58,076 bases of DNA from Rhizobium aethiopicum (GTDB taxonomy: Bacteria; Pseudomonadota; Alphaproteobacteria; Rhizobiales; Rhizobiaceae). The notes beneath the pieces are model-generated. The model did no database searches. It saw only the letters and a program-made list of their open reading frames with translations, and was not told the origin of the DNA. Positions 25,452-33,252 of this stretch are shown here, piece by piece; the first letter of the stretch is position 1; every line of letters starts with the position of its first letter. Made by a program: the position numbers and the translations under genes. Location of the stretch: contig NZ_FMAJ01000022.1 in assembly GCF_900094625.1 (NCBI RefSeq), positions 1-58,076 of the forward strand. Reading direction: 5' to 3'.

Positions 25452-26513
25452 ATGAAGATCTACAATATTGCCCTAATCGGATTTGGTGGCGTGAACCGTG
25501 CTTTGACCGAGCTCATCGCGACCAAGAGCCCGTTTTGGGAGCGGGACCTCGGTTTCCGCCTTAACATCGTTGCGGTCAGCGATCTCCATCTGGGCTCCGT
25601 CGTTTCGCCTAACGGTCTGGATGCCAAAACCCTCGTGGAGGCGAATTTCGCGAAAGGCGGTTTTGGCCGGCTCTCCGGCGGCAGTGCCGAGGCCGACAAC
25701 GAAGCCATCATCAAGACGGCGCCTGCCGACATCGTCGTGGAGGCGACATTTACGAACCCGACGGACGGCGAGCCCGCGGTTTCGCACTGCCGCTGGGCTC
25801 TGAACTCGGGCAAGCACGTCGTCACCACGAACAAGGGGCCCGTTGCAATCGCTGCTCGGGAGCTGAAGGCACTTGCCAAGGCGAACAGCGTTCATTTCGA
25901 ATATGAGGGCTCCGTCATGAGCGGCACGCCCGTCATAAGAATGGCAGAGAAGACCCTTGCTGGCGCGGAGATCAAAGGGTTCGAAGGGATCCTCAACGGC
26001 ACGTCGAACTTCGTCCTCGGCCGCATGGAGGAGGGTCTCGACTTCGCCAGCGCTATCGCGGAAGCGCAGGCGCTGGGCTATGCCGAAGCCGATCCGACCG
26101 CTGACGTCGAAGGTTTCGACGTTCGCCTGAAAGTCGTGATCCTGGCAAATGAGCTGCTGGGAGCAAATCTCAAGCCGGAGGATGTCTCCTGCAACGGCAT
26201 CTCCAAGCTTTCTCCCTCCGACATTCAAGCAGCTGCCCAGGCCAAAAGCCGTTGGAAACTGATCGGGTCAGCAGTTCGCAATGCCGACGGGACGATAACC
26301 GGCCGTGTCGCGCCCAAACAGCTTGCCCTCGGCCATCCGCTCGCCGGCGTTAACGGCGCTACCAACGCAGTATCGCTGAACTCAGAGCTTCTCGGCCCCG
26401 TCACCGTGAGCGGCCCGGGCGCCGGTCGAATCGAAACCGCCTACGCGCTGCTGTCCGACATCGTGGCTATACACAATGCGCACTCGCCAAATTTTGTGAA
26501 GGAGGCAGCGTGA
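25452..26513 (+). CDS. Homoserine dehydrogenase, short form without ACT domain
   Basis: A 353-residue enzyme. It has the N-terminal Rossmann loop ALIGFGGVNRAL, VVTTNKGPVAIAA, EGSVMSGTPVIR, ILNGTSNFVLGRMEEG, and the catalytic region GYAEADPTADVEGFDVRLKVVILAN with the conserved Lys. It lacks the C-terminal ACT regulatory domain of biosynthetic Hom proteins, consistent with a feedback-free catabolic role: NAD(P)-dependent oxidation of homoserine to aspartate semialdehyde. The start at 25452 has a strong GGAGGA 8 bases upstream. It heads a tight operon with an aldehyde dehydrogenase (TGATG overlap), DapA and aspartase. Confidence 0.9.
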   Translation: MKIYNIALIGFGGVNRALTELIATKSPFWERDLGFRLNIVAVSDLHLGSVVSPNGLDAKTLVEANFAKGGFGRLSGGSAEADNEAIIKTAPADIVVEATFTNPTDGEPAVSHCRWALNSGKHVVTTNKGPVAIAARELKALAKANSVHFEYEGSVMSGTPVIRMAEKTLAGAEIKGFEGILNGTSNFVLGRMEEGLDFASAIAEAQALGYAEADPTADVEGFDVRLKVVILANELLGANLKPEDVSCNGISKLSPSDIQAAAQAKSRWKLIGSAVRNADGTITGRVAPKQLALGHPLAGVNGATNAVSLNSELLGPVTVSGPGAGRIETAYALLSDIVAIHNAHSPNFVKEAA

Positions 26514-27925
26514 TGCCCGGTCTCGCCTTGAAACCCGCCTCTTCCAACGAGATCATCGTCAGGAATCCTTTCGACGGCAGTTTTGTCGGCGCCATCCGAG
26601 AGACCAGTGCCGAGGCTGTGGACCTGTTGCTCGAACGCGCCAGGCGCGGCGCGCAGATGGCCCGGTCGCTCCCCCGCCACCAGCGCTCTGCAATTCTCGA
26701 AAGGGCCGCAGCCAGCATCGAAGAACGCAAGGAAGAGTTTGCGCTCCTGATCGTACGGGAGGCGGGGAAGACGATTGCCCAGGCCCGCAAGGAGGCGACA
26801 CGTTGTGTCAACACACTGAAACTCTCCGCCGAAGAAGCCAAGCGGAATGCTGGCGAAGTCATTCCGTTTGATGCCTATGCTGGATCGGAATCTCGTCAGG
26901 GCTGGTACACCCGGGAGCCGCTAGGGATCATAGCTGCGATCACCCCTTACAACGACCCGCTCAATCTCGTGGCCCACAAGCTTGGGCCTGCCATTGCGGG
27001 CGCAAACGCGGTACTTCTGAAGCCGTCGGAGCTTACACCTCTGTCGGCCATCAAGCTGGTGGAGGTCTTGATCGAAAGCGGCTTGCCGGAAGAGGTCATC
27101 ACGGTCGCTGTCGGCGGCGCCGACCTGGGCAAGGCACTTGTTTCGGCAAAAGACGTTCGCATGGTCTCCTTTACAGGGGGATTTGTCACGGGCGAGGCCA
27201 TTGCAAGATCTGCAGGCATCAAAAAGCTCGCAATGGATCTCGGTGGCAATGCGCCGGTTATCGTAATGGAAAATAGCGATGTTCAGGCCGCCGTGGAAAA
27301 TTGCGTGTCAGGCGCCTTCTGGGCGGCGGGCCAGAATTGCATCGGAACGCAGCGGATTCTGGTACAGCGCTCGGTCTATGAACGCTTCAAGACCGAGTTC
27401 GTGGCCAGAACCGTCCGGATGAAGACCGGCGATCCGATGAACTCCGAGACTGACATGGGCCCGATGATCTCCGAACGTGCGGTGAACCTCGCCGCCGCAA
27501 TGGTGGAACGAGCAATCGCTGCCGGCGCGACACTGCTCTGCGGTCACAGGCCAGCCGGCACGATCTATCCCCCGACCGTCCTGGAAAACGTGCCAGCCAC
27601 GTGCGACGTACTGAATGAGGAAGTCTTCGCCCCGGTCGTCATACTGCAGCCGTTCGATGAACTTGAAGAGGCGATAGAGCTGGCTAACAAGCCGGAATAC
27701 AGCCTCCATGCCGGGATCTTTACCAACGATCTTGCCAGCGCACTCGAGGCCGCCAAGCGGATCGATGCCGGCGGTGTCATGATCAACCAGTCGTCCGACT
27801 ATCGGTTTGATGCAATGCCGTTTGGCGGATTCAAATACGGCAGCATGGGACGCGAAGGCGTTCGCTTTGCTTATGAGGACATGACCCAGCCGAAGGTCGT
27901 CTGCATCACGTCGCTGCAACACTGA
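26513..27925 (+). CDS. Aldehyde dehydrogenase, probable aspartate-semialdehyde oxidation
   Basis: A 470-residue aldehyde dehydrogenase of the glyceraldehyde/sulfolactaldehyde-like branch. ITPYNDPLNLVAHKLGPA, MVSFTGGFVTGE, the base-containing AMDLGGNAPVIVME, catalytic Cys276 in AAGQNCIGTQRI, and NEEVFAPVVIL are intact. Its ATG overlaps the homoserine dehydrogenase stop by one base with GGAGG 7 bases upstream, so translation is coupled. In this place it most likely converts aspartate semialdehyde to aspartate with NAD; this is inference from context and is not shown by sequence. The last residues lack the usual SGxGRE form but keep FGGFKYGSMGREG. Confidence 0.88.
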   Translation: MPGLALKPASSNEIIVRNPFDGSFVGAIRETSAEAVDLLLERARRGAQMARSLPRHQRSAILERAAASIEERKEEFALLIVREAGKTIAQARKEATRCVNTLKLSAEEAKRNAGEVIPFDAYAGSESRQGWYTREPLGIIAAITPYNDPLNLVAHKLGPAIAGANAVLLKPSELTPLSAIKLVEVLIESGLPEEVITVAVGGADLGKALVSAKDVRMVSFTGGFVTGEAIARSAGIKKLAMDLGGNAPVIVMENSDVQAAVENCVSGAFWAAGQNCIGTQRILVQRSVYERFKTEFVARTVRMKTGDPMNSETDMGPMISERAVNLAAAMVERAIAAGATLLCGHRPAGTIYPPTVLENVPATCDVLNEEVFAPVVILQPFDELEEAIELANKPEYSLHAGIFTNDLASALEAAKRIDAGGVMINQSSDYRFDAMPFGGFKYGSMGREGVRFAYEDMTQPKVVCITSLQH

Positions 27926-27976
27926 TCGCGGGGCGCCGGCGCCAATTTGAACCCATCGTCGTTTTCGGAAGTCAAG

Positions 27977-28855
27977 ATGTTCAAAGGATCCATCACTGCC
28001 CTTGTCACCCCTTTTGCCGATGGGAAAGTCGATGAGATTGCCCTCCGCAGCCTCATTGAATGGCAGATCGCCGAAGGCACGTCAGGGCTCGTCCCCTGCG
28101 GAACAACGGGGGAAAGCCCGACCCTCAGCCATGCCGAACACAAGCGAGTCGTGGAACTCGCGATCGCGGCAGCGAATGGTCGGGTTCCTGTCATTGCCGG
28201 CGCCGGCTCCAACAGCACCGCGGAAGCGATCAGCTTGGTGCGGCACGCACAGGAGGCCGGCGCCGACGGTTTGCTGATCGTCGCGCCCTACTACAATAAA
28301 CCCACCCAAGAGGGTATCTATCAGCACTTCAAGGCCATCGACGCTGAAGCTTCGGTTCCGATCATTGTCTACAATATCCCGGGTCGGAGCGTGATCGATA
28401 TTGAAGTCGAAACGCTTGCCCGAATTTTCAGGGATTGTCCGAACGTCAAGGGTGTCAAGGACGCGACAGGCAATCTCTTGCGACCGTCGCTGGAGCGTAT
28501 GGCCTGCGGCATTGAGTTCAATCTTCTCACCGGCGAAGACGGCACCGCGCTGGGTTACATGGCCCACGGCGGCCACGGTTGCATCTCCGTGACCGCGAAC
28601 GTTGCTCCCCGGCTGTGTGCAGACTTCCAGCGGGCATGCCTGAAAGGCGACTTCGCGGCGGCACTGGCTCTTCAAGATCGACTGATGCCCCTGCATCGCG
28701 CGCTGTTTCTCGAGACCAGCCCGGCTGGCGTGAAGTTCGCGCTGGCGCAACTCTCGAAGATCCGCGGTGACCTGCGCCTTCCTCTCGTCGAGGTGAGCCA
28801 TCCTGTTAAAGAGGTTATTACTCATGCCATGCGCCACGCCGGAATTCTGGACTAG
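27977..28855 (+). CDS. dapA: 4-hydroxy-tetrahydrodipicolinate synthase family (DapA-like) aldolase
   Basis: A 292-residue class I aldolase, exactly the length of classical DapA. PCGTTGESPTL (Thr44/45), Tyr107 in APYYNKPT, Tyr132 and Arg137 in VYNIPGRS, and the Schiff-base Lys161 in GVKDATGN are all present. Arg137 binds the aspartate-semialdehyde carboxylate, so the substrate is likely aspartate semialdehyde plus pyruvate. The ATG at 27977, with GGAA upstream, is better than a TTG at 27947. Placed in a homoserine-degrading operon, it would divert semialdehyde to lysine synthesis, or act as an aldolase of a related substrate. Confidence 0.9.
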   Translation: MFKGSITALVTPFADGKVDEIALRSLIEWQIAEGTSGLVPCGTTGESPTLSHAEHKRVVELAIAAANGRVPVIAGAGSNSTAEAISLVRHAQEAGADGLLIVAPYYNKPTQEGIYQHFKAIDAEASVPIIVYNIPGRSVIDIEVETLARIFRDCPNVKGVKDATGNLLRPSLERMACGIEFNLLTGEDGTALGYMAHGGHGCISVTANVAPRLCADFQRACLKGDFAAALALQDRLMPLHRALFLETSPAGVKFALAQLSKIRGDLRLPLVEVSHPVKEVITHAMRHAGILD

Positions 28856-28866
28856 GGGAGCGGTGA

Positions 28867-30264
28867 ATGGGAATTGAACGTATAGAGACCGATTTGATCG
28901 GCCCCCTCCCTATCCCCGGTGACGTTCTCTACGGTGTCCATACGCGGCGAGCCGAGCTCAACTTCACCGTTTCAGGCCTTCGTCTGAAAGACTTCCCCGA
29001 ACTCATTCAGTCTATGGCTATGGTCAAGAAAGCGGCCGCGTGTGCAAACGCCGAGCTTGGCCTTCTGTCACCGGAGAAAGCGTCGGCGATCTCAGAGGCT
29101 TGCGATGAGCTCATCGAGTTGAAATGCGTTGATGAGAACTTCCCGGTCGATATGATGCAGGGTGGCGCCGGAACGTCCACCAACATGAACGTGAATGAAG
29201 TTGTAGCGAACCTGGCGCTCTTGAAGCTCGGTGCGAATGTGGGCGAGTATGACAAGCTTCATCCGAACGATGACGTGAATCTGTCCCAGTCGACAAACGA
29301 TGTCTATCCGACCGCACTGCGTCTGACCATTCTTCGTGCTTGCGAAGGGCTGATCGAGTCCCAGGTCGGGCTGCGCGATGCATTCCGCGCCAAGGCCCGT
29401 GAATATGCGACTGCGCTGAAGGTCGGCCGCACTCAGTTGCAAGACGCCGTCCCAATGACAGTCGGGCAGGAATTTGATGCGTTTGCCGAGCTGATCGACG
29501 AAGATATCAACCAACTGCAATCCGCTTCGAGGCTGTTGAAAGAGGTTAATCTCGGCGGATCTGCGATCGGAACTTCGATCAACGTCCCCCGCGGCTTTCC
29601 AGCCGCGGCTTGCATCCACCTCACGCAGATTTCCGGTATCCAGCTCATCCGAGCTCGAAATCTGATCGAGGCCACGTCCGACACCGGTGGTTTCGTTTCC
29701 ATCTCCAGTGTCCTCAAGCGGATTGCTGTCAAGCTGACAAAGGTCTGCAATGATCTGCGGCTCTTAAGCAGTGGGCCGAGGGGTGGTCTGGGGGAAATCC
29801 GACTTCCGCCCGTCCAGGCCGGTTCCTCGATCATGCCCGGCAAAGTCAACGCCGTTATTCCGGAAATGATGAACCAAATCGCATTTCAGGTTATCGGAAA
29901 TGATCTCACTGTCACCCTGGCGGCAAGTGCAGGGCAGTTGCAACTCAATGCGATGGAGCCGGTAATCATCCTCAACATCCTACAGTCCATGCGGATGTTG
30001 ACGCGGGGCATGGAAATTTTTAAGCACCGGTGCGTCGCCGGCATTGAAGTAGATGTCGACCGTTGCAAGGACCTCCTCGATCAGTCTCTTGTCCTTGCGA
30101 CACCGTTGGCGATGCTTATCGGCTACAGTAAGGCAGCGCAGCTTTCCAAGAAAGCGCTGGCCGAAAAGCGGGGGCTACGCCAGGTCGTGGAAGAGGAAGG
30201 TATCTTAGCCTCCAGTCAAGTTGAAGAGCTCTTTGAAGGTAGCGCGGCCTTCGCAAATTTCTGA
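28867..30264 (+). CDS. aspA: Aspartate ammonia-lyase
   Basis: A 465-residue member of the aspartase/fumarase superfamily. It shows GDVLYGVHTRRAELNF, the catalytic-region AGTSTNMNVNEVVAN, the NLSQSTNDVYPTALR substrate loop, and the signature GSSIMPGKVNAVIPEM near residue 318-333. VLYGVHT with GTSTNMNVNEV is typical of aspartases, which convert aspartate to fumarate and ammonia. It starts 11 bases after the DapA stop and provides the exit from the homoserine/aspartate-semialdehyde route into the citric acid cycle. Fumarase is the main alternative but less likely. Confidence 0.9.
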   Translation: MGIERIETDLIGPLPIPGDVLYGVHTRRAELNFTVSGLRLKDFPELIQSMAMVKKAAACANAELGLLSPEKASAISEACDELIELKCVDENFPVDMMQGGAGTSTNMNVNEVVANLALLKLGANVGEYDKLHPNDDVNLSQSTNDVYPTALRLTILRACEGLIESQVGLRDAFRAKAREYATALKVGRTQLQDAVPMTVGQEFDAFAELIDEDINQLQSASRLLKEVNLGGSAIGTSINVPRGFPAAACIHLTQISGIQLIRARNLIEATSDTGGFVSISSVLKRIAVKLTKVCNDLRLLSSGPRGGLGEIRLPPVQAGSSIMPGKVNAVIPEMMNQIAFQVIGNDLTVTLAASAGQLQLNAMEPVIILNILQSMRMLTRGMEIFKHRCVAGIEVDVDRCKDLLDQSLVLATPLAMLIGYSKAAQLSKKALAEKRGLRQVVEEEGILASSQVEELFEGSAAFANF

Positions 30265-30292
30265 TGGGTTCATCGGCGCATAAGGGTGGGAA

Positions 30293-31078
30293 ATGGCTGT
30301 TTTTACCGAGCTTTCTGACGAAGATCGCCAACTCATTACCGCGGCTTATGGTTTTACGTCGCTTCTGTCGGTGATTGGCATTGCGGACGGCGACTCCGAG
30401 ACGACCTATCTGTTTCGAACGAGGGAAGGCGAATTCATCGTTACCCTTTTCGAGAATGGAGCCCAACCTTCAGATCTGGAAAGGGCCTTCGAAACCATGG
30501 AGGCGCTTTATCGTCATGGCGTCCCCTGCCCGAAGCCGCTACGCACTGTCGACGGCCACGCCACGTCTCGGGCCGCAGGTCGATTGGTTGCCATCGTCAG
30601 CTTCGTACCCGGCGCCTCACCCACATTTGCAAATCCCGCAAAATGCCTCAGCCTGGGCCGGGTGATGGCTGAAATGCACGCTGTGTTAGAACGAAAAGCG
30701 AAGTGCAAATCGACGGATCTTCCCACTGGCGCAATTCATGGCGCATTGGTCCAGGAGAACGTCTTTTTCCTCGAAGAAGAAGTCAGCGGGGTCATCAACT
30801 TCAGGCTTCGGCACGAGGATGCGCTCGTGTCGGAGCTTGCTGATGCGCTTGTCGGTTGGGCGGGCGAAATCAATGGAGAGCTGAACAAAGAACGGGCGCG
30901 AGCGCTGCTGCAGGGTTATCAGGGAGTCCGCGGCCTGACTGAAGCGGAAAAGAAGGCGCTGCCAGGATTCATAATGGCTTCGACATCAAGGCGATTTTCG
31001 ACCAAGAAGGAAAGAACATTACTACCGGAAATCGCCGTGTTAGCTTATCGGTCCGTAACCCCCGACATTCTAGGTTAA
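30293..31078 (+). CDS. ThrB-like (type II homoserine kinase) protein lacking catalytic residues
   Basis: A 261-residue protein that aligns with the APH-fold homoserine kinase: it begins MAVFTELSDED, has TREGEFIVTLFE, and IHGALVQENVFFLEEEVSGVINF where active enzymes have IHADLFPDNVFFLG...SGLIDF. The catalytic Asp of HxD is Ala, the metal-binding Asp of IDF is Asn, and the lysine after LYE is lost (FENG). It is also about 60 residues shorter than the ~320-residue family. It is the last structural gene of the homoserine-to-fumarate operon. I infer a pseudokinase, perhaps a homoserine-binding regulatory protein; recent loss of function with an intact frame is the alternative. Confidence 0.82.
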   Translation: MAVFTELSDEDRQLITAAYGFTSLLSVIGIADGDSETTYLFRTREGEFIVTLFENGAQPSDLERAFETMEALYRHGVPCPKPLRTVDGHATSRAAGRLVAIVSFVPGASPTFANPAKCLSLGRVMAEMHAVLERKAKCKSTDLPTGAIHGALVQENVFFLEEEVSGVINFRLRHEDALVSELADALVGWAGEINGELNKERARALLQGYQGVRGLTEAEKKALPGFIMASTSRRFSTKKERTLLPEIAVLAYRSVTPDILG

Positions 31079-31097
31079 GCGACCCGACTCAATCTCC

Positions 31098-31541
31098 ATG
31101 AAATATCTTCTCGATCGAACTGACGAACAGATACTTGTCGAATTGAAGGCCAACGCCCGTATCTCGCACGCGGATTTGTCGGCGAAGGTGAACCTTTCTC
31201 GCAATGCCGTGCGGGTGCGAATCGAACGTCTCGAACGAGAAGGCTTCATCAAGGGATATACAATCCTCACCGGGGATGGAGGGAATAGCCAAAACGTCAC
31301 AACCGCATTGATTTTCGTCTATCGGCAGGATCGCATGCGGGGCGGCGAAGTCATTCAGGCGCTCCGAAAGATCCCAGAAGTCGTTGCTTGCGACGTTATG
31401 ACCGGTGATTTCGATCTCCTCGTGCGGGTCGAGTCCCCCGAGGCCGACCGCATCCGCCAGATTTGGCAGTTGATTGCCGAGATGCCCGGCGTGCGCGATA
31501 CACTGACTGCGTTCGCCCTATCCTCTGTAATCCGACGATAA
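31098..31541 (+). CDS. Lrp/AsnC-family regulator
   Basis: A 147-residue regulator. HTH about residues 4-60 (DRTDEQILVELKANARIS, NLSRNAVRVRIERLEREG), followed by an AsnC ligand-binding domain (VVACDVMTGDFDLLVRVES). It lies 19 bases after the ThrB-like gene and may be the last gene of that operon. With the Lrp gene at 24746 it brackets the homoserine/aspartate operon, suggesting control by an amino acid at both ends. Confidence 0.92.
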   Translation: MKYLLDRTDEQILVELKANARISHADLSAKVNLSRNAVRVRIERLEREGFIKGYTILTGDGGNSQNVTTALIFVYRQDRMRGGEVIQALRKIPEVVACDVMTGDFDLLVRVESPEADRIRQIWQLIAEMPGVRDTLTAFALSSVIRR

Positions 31542-31936
31542 GCCGGTGTGATCGGTCAAAAGGGGCAAGTGTCCGCCCCAACAGCAACCCCGGATCCAAA
31601 TTCAATTGTCGGACGATGCTGCTCCTGATGAGCACGCACAAAATTGCGCCACCATCCGCTCCATGCGAGGGGATGATCATTCCGGCGAGCAGGCCCAATT
31701 CGAGCTGTTGTTCACATGACGGAGCGTCTAATGAAGACGCTCCCAGACTGGCGAATGGCCTGTCATCGTCACGCGGACTAGCCCTTGCGGATCATATGTT
31801 GAAGCCCACGTCTTCGGCTCCGGTGTTCGTGTCATCGCCCTCGCATCGGCGGAGAGCAACGCTTCTCCGCCGATTTACGGCTCGTTGATGTCCAGGCCGA
31901 TCGGTCGCAACGCGCGTACCGGAGGCGGCGGAGGTG
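31542..31936. other. Convergent intergenic region with a strong hairpin
   Basis: 395 bases between the Lrp gene (plus) and the cupin (minus), with no plausible gene. ATCGGCGGAGA (31845-31855) pairs perfectly with TCTCCGCCGAT (31864-31874) across an 8-base loop, a candidate terminator for the cupin or both converging transcripts. A true T-tract is absent. Confidence 0.55.
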
Positions 31937-32290
31937 TTAGTTGACAGTGACGTAGATCTTCCGGACCGTTTTCACAGTGCGCCAGGTGCCGATGAATCCG
32001 GGTTTCATCACGAAACTATCGCCTGCTTTGTAGGTAACCGGTTCACCACCGTCCGGGGTGATTTCCACGACGCCTTCAAGGATGTGGCAGAATTCGAATG
32101 TCTCTCCCTTGACGGAGCGCGTCAGGCCCGGTGTCGCTTCCCAGACGCCGGTGTGAATCATGTCGTCCCGCGCAGCGTCCTGGGGCCAGCTCTTGAACGA
32201 GGGATCGCCGGAGATCAGGCGTTCCGGCCCGGGCTTGGACTCGCGCGGTGTTTCCGTGCTGTTGGGTACGATGGTCTTGAGGAGGGACAT
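31937..32290 (-). CDS. Small cupin protein (DUF861/EutQ-like), paralogue 3 of 3
   Basis: A 117-residue cupin: MSLLKTIVPN start, TGVWEATPGLTRSVKGETF, EFCHILEGVVEITPDGG, and GDSFVMKPGFIGTWRTVKTV. It is closer to the copy at 9793 than to that at 19677. The ATG at 32290 with AAGGAG upstream is preferred; the frame could extend to 32323 but this would enter the hydroxyacid dehydrogenase gene. It follows that dehydrogenase by 29 bases. The function is unknown. Confidence 0.86.
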   Translation of the reverse strand: MSLLKTIVPNSTETPRESKPGPERLISGDPSFKSWPQDAARDDMIHTGVWEATPGLTRSVKGETFEFCHILEGVVEITPDGGEPVTYKAGDSFVMKPGFIGTWRTVKTVRKIYVTVN

Positions 32291-32319
32291 GTTTTCTCCT
32301 TGCTCTCCTGGTTGCAGCT

Positions 32320-33243
32320 TCAATAACCGCGGTCACGATCGACGAGCCCGATCGGGTCGAGACCGTTGCGAAGGCGTTTAATGTTGTCGATGACGGCGCC
32401 GGCCGCCGTCTCTGCTTGCGTGACGCTTGCGATGTGCGGCGTCAGGATGATCTTCGGATGCCTCCAGAAACCATGTTCGGGGGGCAAGGGTTCAGGTTCG
32501 GTGACATCGATGACCGCACCTGACAGATGTCCATCATCGAGAGCCGCAAGCAGCGCGTCATGATCGAGTTGCGCGCCGCGCCCCACATGGACGAGCGCCG
32601 CGCCCGCTGGAAGGGTCGCGAAGACCCCGGCGTCGAGTAGTCCTTGCGTCTCTTGAGTCAGCGGCAGGAGACAGATCAGGATGTCGGTGCGCGCAAGGAA
32701 CGGCGAAAGCCCCTCCGGCCCGTGATAACAATCAACACCATGCACTTGTCGTTCCGAGCGGCTCCAGGCGGCAAGCGGAAAGCCGAAGGGTTTCAGTCGC
32801 TCAATAACGGCCTGGGCGAGCATGCCAAGGCCAAGGATGCCGATCCGCTGCTCGCCAGCTTGCCGCACAGGAAGCGGGAGCCAGGCGGCGTCAGCCTGCT
32901 GTTCGACATAGGCCTTCAACTTGCGGTGCAGGGCGAGCACGGCGAGCGTGACATATTCTTGCATCATCCGCACGATACCGTCCTCGACCATGCGGACGAG
33001 CATGACGTTTGGCGGAAGCGATTCTGGCTTGAATTGATCGACGCCGGCGCCGATCGAGAAGACAACCTTCAAGTTCCTGAAACGATGGAGATCGGGCGGC
33101 GCGGTCCACGTGAGAATGTAGCGGATTTCGTCCGGATTGCGCTCCGAAATATTCATCACGAAGGGCAGATCGGGCAGGTCGCGTGCAAAAGCCTCGGCGA
33201 AGACGCGGCCTCTTTCTCGATCCGAATTGAACCAGAAAACCAT
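32320..33243 (-). CDS. D-2-hydroxyacid dehydrogenase (GhrA/hydroxypyruvate reductase-like)
   Basis: A 307-residue NAD(P)-dependent dehydrogenase. It has LKVVFSIGAGVDQF, the cofactor loop IGILGLGMLAQAVIERL, LPAGAALVHVGRGAQLDH, the Arg/Glu region GAVIDVTEPEPLPPEHGFW and the catalytic His in ILTPHIAS. The layout is that of the GhrA subfamily, which reduces glyoxylate and hydroxypyruvate; 2-keto acids from amino-acid catabolism are alternative substrates. It lies 9 bases downstream of the ArgE-like gene and 29 bases upstream of the cupin, forming a three-gene unit. Confidence 0.9.
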   Translation of the reverse strand: MVFWFNSDRERGRVFAEAFARDLPDLPFVMNISERNPDEIRYILTWTAPPDLHRFRNLKVVFSIGAGVDQFKPESLPPNVMLVRMVEDGIVRMMQEYVTLAVLALHRKLKAYVEQQADAAWLPLPVRQAGEQRIGILGLGMLAQAVIERLKPFGFPLAAWSRSERQVHGVDCYHGPEGLSPFLARTDILICLLPLTQETQGLLDAGVFATLPAGAALVHVGRGAQLDHDALLAALDDGHLSGAVIDVTEPEPLPPEHGFWRHPKIILTPHIASVTQAETAAGAVIDNIKRLRNGLDPIGLVDRDRGY

Positions 33244-33252
33244 GAAGCTCTC

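Noticed and set aside
30293..31078. Functional homoserine kinase (ThrB)
   Set aside because: Overall similarity is clear, but the HxD Asp, the metal-binding Asp and the ATP-site region are all changed, and the protein is shorter than the family.
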